A stretch of 64,000 bases of DNA, from the NCBI GenBank assembly GCA_020636535.1, contig JACJXT010000011.1, forward strand, positions 1,054,001 through 1,118,000, read 5' to 3'. The notes under the pieces are model-generated. The model ran no database searches. It saw nothing but the letters and a program-made list of their open reading frames with translations, and was not told the origin of the DNA. This document shows, one piece after another, positions 61,972-64,000 of this stretch. The stretch is from Chitinophagales bacterium (GTDB lineage Bacteria > Bacteroidota > Bacteroidia > Chitinophagales > JADIYW01). Position numbers and translations under genes: made by a program. Numbering within the stretch: the first letter of the stretch is position 1; the number at the start of each line of letters is the position of its first letter.

Positions 61972-63019
61972 CCTTAATAATATTATTAGAAATCACATTC
62001 TACAAATGCAAGCTTATTCTGCTGCACGATTAGAATTTGATGGTAGCAACGCTATTTTTATTGATGCTAATGAAAATCCTTTCGGCTCTGTTTCCGACTA
62101 TTCTTGTAATCGTTATCCAGATCCTTTGCAAACAGATATTAAAAATGCATTAGCTATTTTAGAAGATATATCACCAAAACAAATATTTATTGGAAATGGA
62201 AGTGATGAATGTATTGATTTATTGATTAGAGCTTATTGTGAGCCAAAGCAAGATGCTATACTATATTTTCCACCAGTTTTTTCAATGTATCAACACTGTG
62301 CAGATGTTCATCATATTCACAAACAAGAAATTTTATTGTTAGAAGGCAGCTATCAATTAGATATTGATAAAATATTAAATAGAATAAGTAATGATGATAG
62401 TATAAAAATAATATTTATTTGTAATCCAAATAATCCTACAGGAAATTTAATTCACACCGATGATATCCTATCTATTTTAGATGCCTTTAATGGACTAGTT
62501 GTTATTGATGAAGCTTATATTGATTTTTCTGATGCTACTTCATTTGTAAGTCATTTGCATCAGTTTAATAATTTAGTAGTACTCAAAACATTTTCAAAAT
62601 CTTGGGGAATGGCAAGTATTCGTCTAGGTTATCTAATGGCAGATGAACAAATTATACAAGCATTAAATACCATTAAAATGCCATATAATATTGGTCAGCA
62701 TACACAAGAAACGGTTTTAAATGCACTACAACATCATCAAACAAAAACAGATTATATCAACGAAATTATAGAACAAAAAAATATATTATTAGAAGCACTC
62801 AAACAATTTTCTTTTATCGAGAAAATTTATCCAACAGCTGCCAATTATGTATTGATAAAGGTAGATGATGCCAATAAACTCTATCAACATCTAATTAAAG
62901 ATAATATTGTAGTCCGAAACAGATCTAAATTACCTTTGTGCGAAAATTCATTGAGAATCACTTTTGGCACTGCAAATGAGAATCAACAATTATTGACAAG
63001 TTTGAAAAATTATCAATAA
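61958..63019 (+). CDS. hisC: Histidinol-phosphate aminotransferase
   Basis: This 353-residue PLP enzyme of aminotransferase class I/II has the PLP Lys in VVLKTFSKSWGMASIRLGYLM, an FIDANENPFG substrate region, IGNGSDECIDLLIRA, CNPNNPTGN and VVIDEAYIDFS. It is the third gene of the his operon and overlaps hisD by 14 nt. Instead of hisB, a small antitoxin gene follows after 24 nt. Confidence 0.96.
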   Translation: MKKINLNNIIRNHILQMQAYSAARLEFDGSNAIFIDANENPFGSVSDYSCNRYPDPLQTDIKNALAILEDISPKQIFIGNGSDECIDLLIRAYCEPKQDAILYFPPVFSMYQHCADVHHIHKQEILLLEGSYQLDIDKILNRISNDDSIKIIFICNPNNPTGNLIHTDDILSILDAFNGLVVIDEAYIDFSDATSFVSHLHQFNNLVVLKTFSKSWGMASIRLGYLMADEQIIQALNTIKMPYNIGQHTQETVLNALQHHQTKTDYINEIIEQKNILLEALKQFSFIEKIYPTAANYVLIKVDDANKLYQHLIKDNIVVRNRSKLPLCENSLRITFGTANENQQLLTSLKNYQ

Positions 63020-63043
63020 CTTTATTAAACTAAATATTTTAGG

Positions 63044-63268
63044 ATGACTTTAGAACAGAGAAAACAAGCAGTAAAAAAAATGATTGATGATGCAGATGAA
63101 GATAGTTTTGCTAATTTTGAAGAATTAGTTAATTTAAAAGGACACTTATTTGTTTTGACTGAAGAACAAATTGCAGAAATAGATAAAGGCATAGAAGAAG
63201 CTAAAAATAATCAATTTGTTAGTAAGGAAGTAGTACAACAAAAGTTTGGTTCATGGCTTATACTATAG
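63044..63268 (+). CDS. Predicted type II antitoxin
   Basis: The 74-residue acidic protein (MTLEQRKQAVKKMIDDADED..., with LTEEQIAEIDKGIEEAKNNQFVSKEVV) resembles the short antitoxins paired with RelE/ParE toxins; the C-terminal EEQIAEIDKGIEEA-x-VSKEEV pattern is typical. It overlaps the toxin gene by 16 nt and lies 24 nt after hisC with tttagg as a weak ribosome site. No promoter of its own was clear, so expression may depend on the his promoter. Confidence 0.82.
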   Translation: MTLEQRKQAVKKMIDDADEDSFANFEELVNLKGHLFVLTEEQIAEIDKGIEEAKNNQFVSKEVVQQKFGSWLIL

Positions 63269-63552
63269 AGTTTACACCTACAGCTGTTAATTCATTAGAA
63301 CAGATTTTAAATTTTATTGAGAAAACTTGGACTAAAAAAAGTATTGATGAACTTAAGAAGAATATCAATAAGACTATTAAAATGTTGAAAAAATTTCCCA
63401 AAGCATCTCCAATTTATCATATAGATAATACGGTTAGAATGAGTGTGGTTAAAAATTATATTCTATTACTTTATATTATAGATGAAATAAATAAAAAAGT
63501 TATTATATCAGCTTTTATTGATGCAAGACAACAATACAAACAACTAAAATAA
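63253..63552 (+). CDS. RelE/ParE-superfamily toxin
   Basis: The 99-residue basic protein has the family layout: MAYTIEFTPTAVNSLEQILNFIEKTW, then SIDELKKNINKTIKMLKKFPKASP, then RMSVVKNYILLLYIID and the C-terminal IISAFIDARQQYKQL (the DARQ-P/Q end typical of ParE/RelE). RelE types cleave mRNA on the ribosome and ParE types poison gyrase; I cannot tell which. The stop is 2 nt before the hisB start, embedding the pair in the his operon. Confidence 0.87.
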   Translation: MAYTIEFTPTAVNSLEQILNFIEKTWTKKSIDELKKNINKTIKMLKKFPKASPIYHIDNTVRMSVVKNYILLLYIIDEINKKVIISAFIDARQQYKQLK

Positions 63553-63554
63553 AC

Positions 63555-64000
63555 ATGAAAAAAATATTATTTATAGATAGAGATGGTACACTAATTACTG
63601 AACCAAAAGATGATTTTCAAGTAGATAGTTTTGAAAAATTAAACTTCTTACCAAATGTATTGTATTATCTCAAAAAAATTGTAGAAGAAACCAATTACGA
63701 TTTAGTCATGGTTACCAATCAAGATGGATTAGGTACTGCTAGTTTTCCTGAAGATACATTTTGGAAGGTACACAACTTAATGCTTCGTGTGTTTGAAAGT
63801 GAAGGCGTACATTTTAAAGAAGTATTAATAGATAGAACTTTTGCTAAAGACAATGCTCCAACAAGAAAACCAAATACTGGATTGCTTACACAATATATGA
63901 ATAATTCAAATGTTGATTTATTAAATTCATTTGTAATTGGCGATCGATTAACAGACATTCAATTAGCTAAAAATTTAAATAGCAAAGGTATTTTAATTGG
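63555..64000 (+). CDS. hisB: HisB, histidinol-phosphatase domain (partial, runs off the window)
   Basis: The first 148 codons of HisB are present. The N-terminal HAD-family histidinol-phosphatase has the nucleophile motif ILFIDRDGTLITEP, VMVTNQDGLGT and FVIGDRLTDIQLAKN. The order hisG-D-C-B suggests the bifunctional form with imidazoleglycerol-phosphate dehydratase downstream, but that part is beyond the window. It starts 2 nt after the toxin stop. Confidence 0.9.
   Translation, partial: MKKILFIDRDGTLITEPKDDFQVDSFEKLNFLPNVLYYLKKIVEETNYDLVMVTNQDGLGTASFPEDTFWKVHNLMLRVFESEGVHFKEVLIDRTFAKDNAPTRKPNTGLLTQYMNNSNVDLLNSFVIGDRLTDIQLAKNLNSKGILI

Noticed and set aside
1..64000. tRNA, rRNA or tmRNA genes
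   Set aside because: I saw no cloverleaf-like CCA-ended sequences or rRNA blocks. This was by eye only; a covariance-model scan would be decisive.

Overview
The window looks like a chromosomal segment of an AT-rich member of the Bacteroidota. Evidence: two secreted proteins end in type IX secretion (T9SS) sorting domains, many upstream regions carry the Bacteroidota promoter signature (TTG/TTTG, about 19-21 nt, TAnnTTTG), thrA is a fused aspartokinase-homoserine dehydrogenase, and DUF4294, DUF6580 and GlsB-type proteins are present. I cannot name the species. No rRNA or tRNA gene was recognised.

Layout. (1) 1-13800 is an accessory region. A 207-bp tandem repeat array (1-2553) is interrupted by a complete IS3-family element with an intact frameshift signal and a 5-bp target duplication. 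Next come a WYL-domain regulator, an IS200-type element, and a tightly overlapping four-gene operon on the minus strand: AAA+ ATPase, DEDDh exonuclease, DUF262-DUF1524 protein, DUF262 protein. This operon is the best candidate here for a little-described defence system. An inverted copy of the 207-bp repeat, an IS256-family remnant, a 43-bp hairpin minisatellite and a Fic-domain gene follow. (2) 14100-25000 is mostly core: nuoABCD, a secreted protein, then proA, a zinc-ribbon-like protein, an ArsC-family protein and purB on the minus strand, then topA and an array of eight 99/100-bp repeats. (3) 25380-35720 holds a giant T9SS subtilisin-like protease, mnmD, a MarR regulator, DUF6580, a phosphohexomutase with a TTG start, and three small genes bracketed by 58-bp direct repeats. 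(4) 35920-42100 on the minus strand holds an SF2 helicase with membrane segments and thrA-thrB. (5) 42328-53195 on the plus strand holds two runs of close or overlapping housekeeping and stress genes: plsC-NlpC/P60-nnr, and thioredoxin-like/eIF2B-like/TonB-like/DUF4294/glutathione peroxidase/poxB/glutamate-synthase-like. (6) 53523-55946 is an AlbA_2-NTPase-TPR protein of the STAND type, set between matching inverted repeats and a GC-rich foldback. (7) 56624-64000 holds thrC, a T9SS esterase, glsB and the his operon.

The his operon shows unusually readable regulation: a consensus promoter, a 15-codon leader peptide with four His codons (QHHFHH) and mutually exclusive downstream hairpins, followed by hisG-hisD-hisC. 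An antitoxin/RelE-ParE-type toxin pair sits between hisC and hisB, with the toxin stop two bases before the hisB start. The window ends inside hisB. Threonine biosynthesis is split: thrA-thrB at 38.7-42.1 kb and thrC at 56.6 kb. All functions are read from sequence motifs without database searches.
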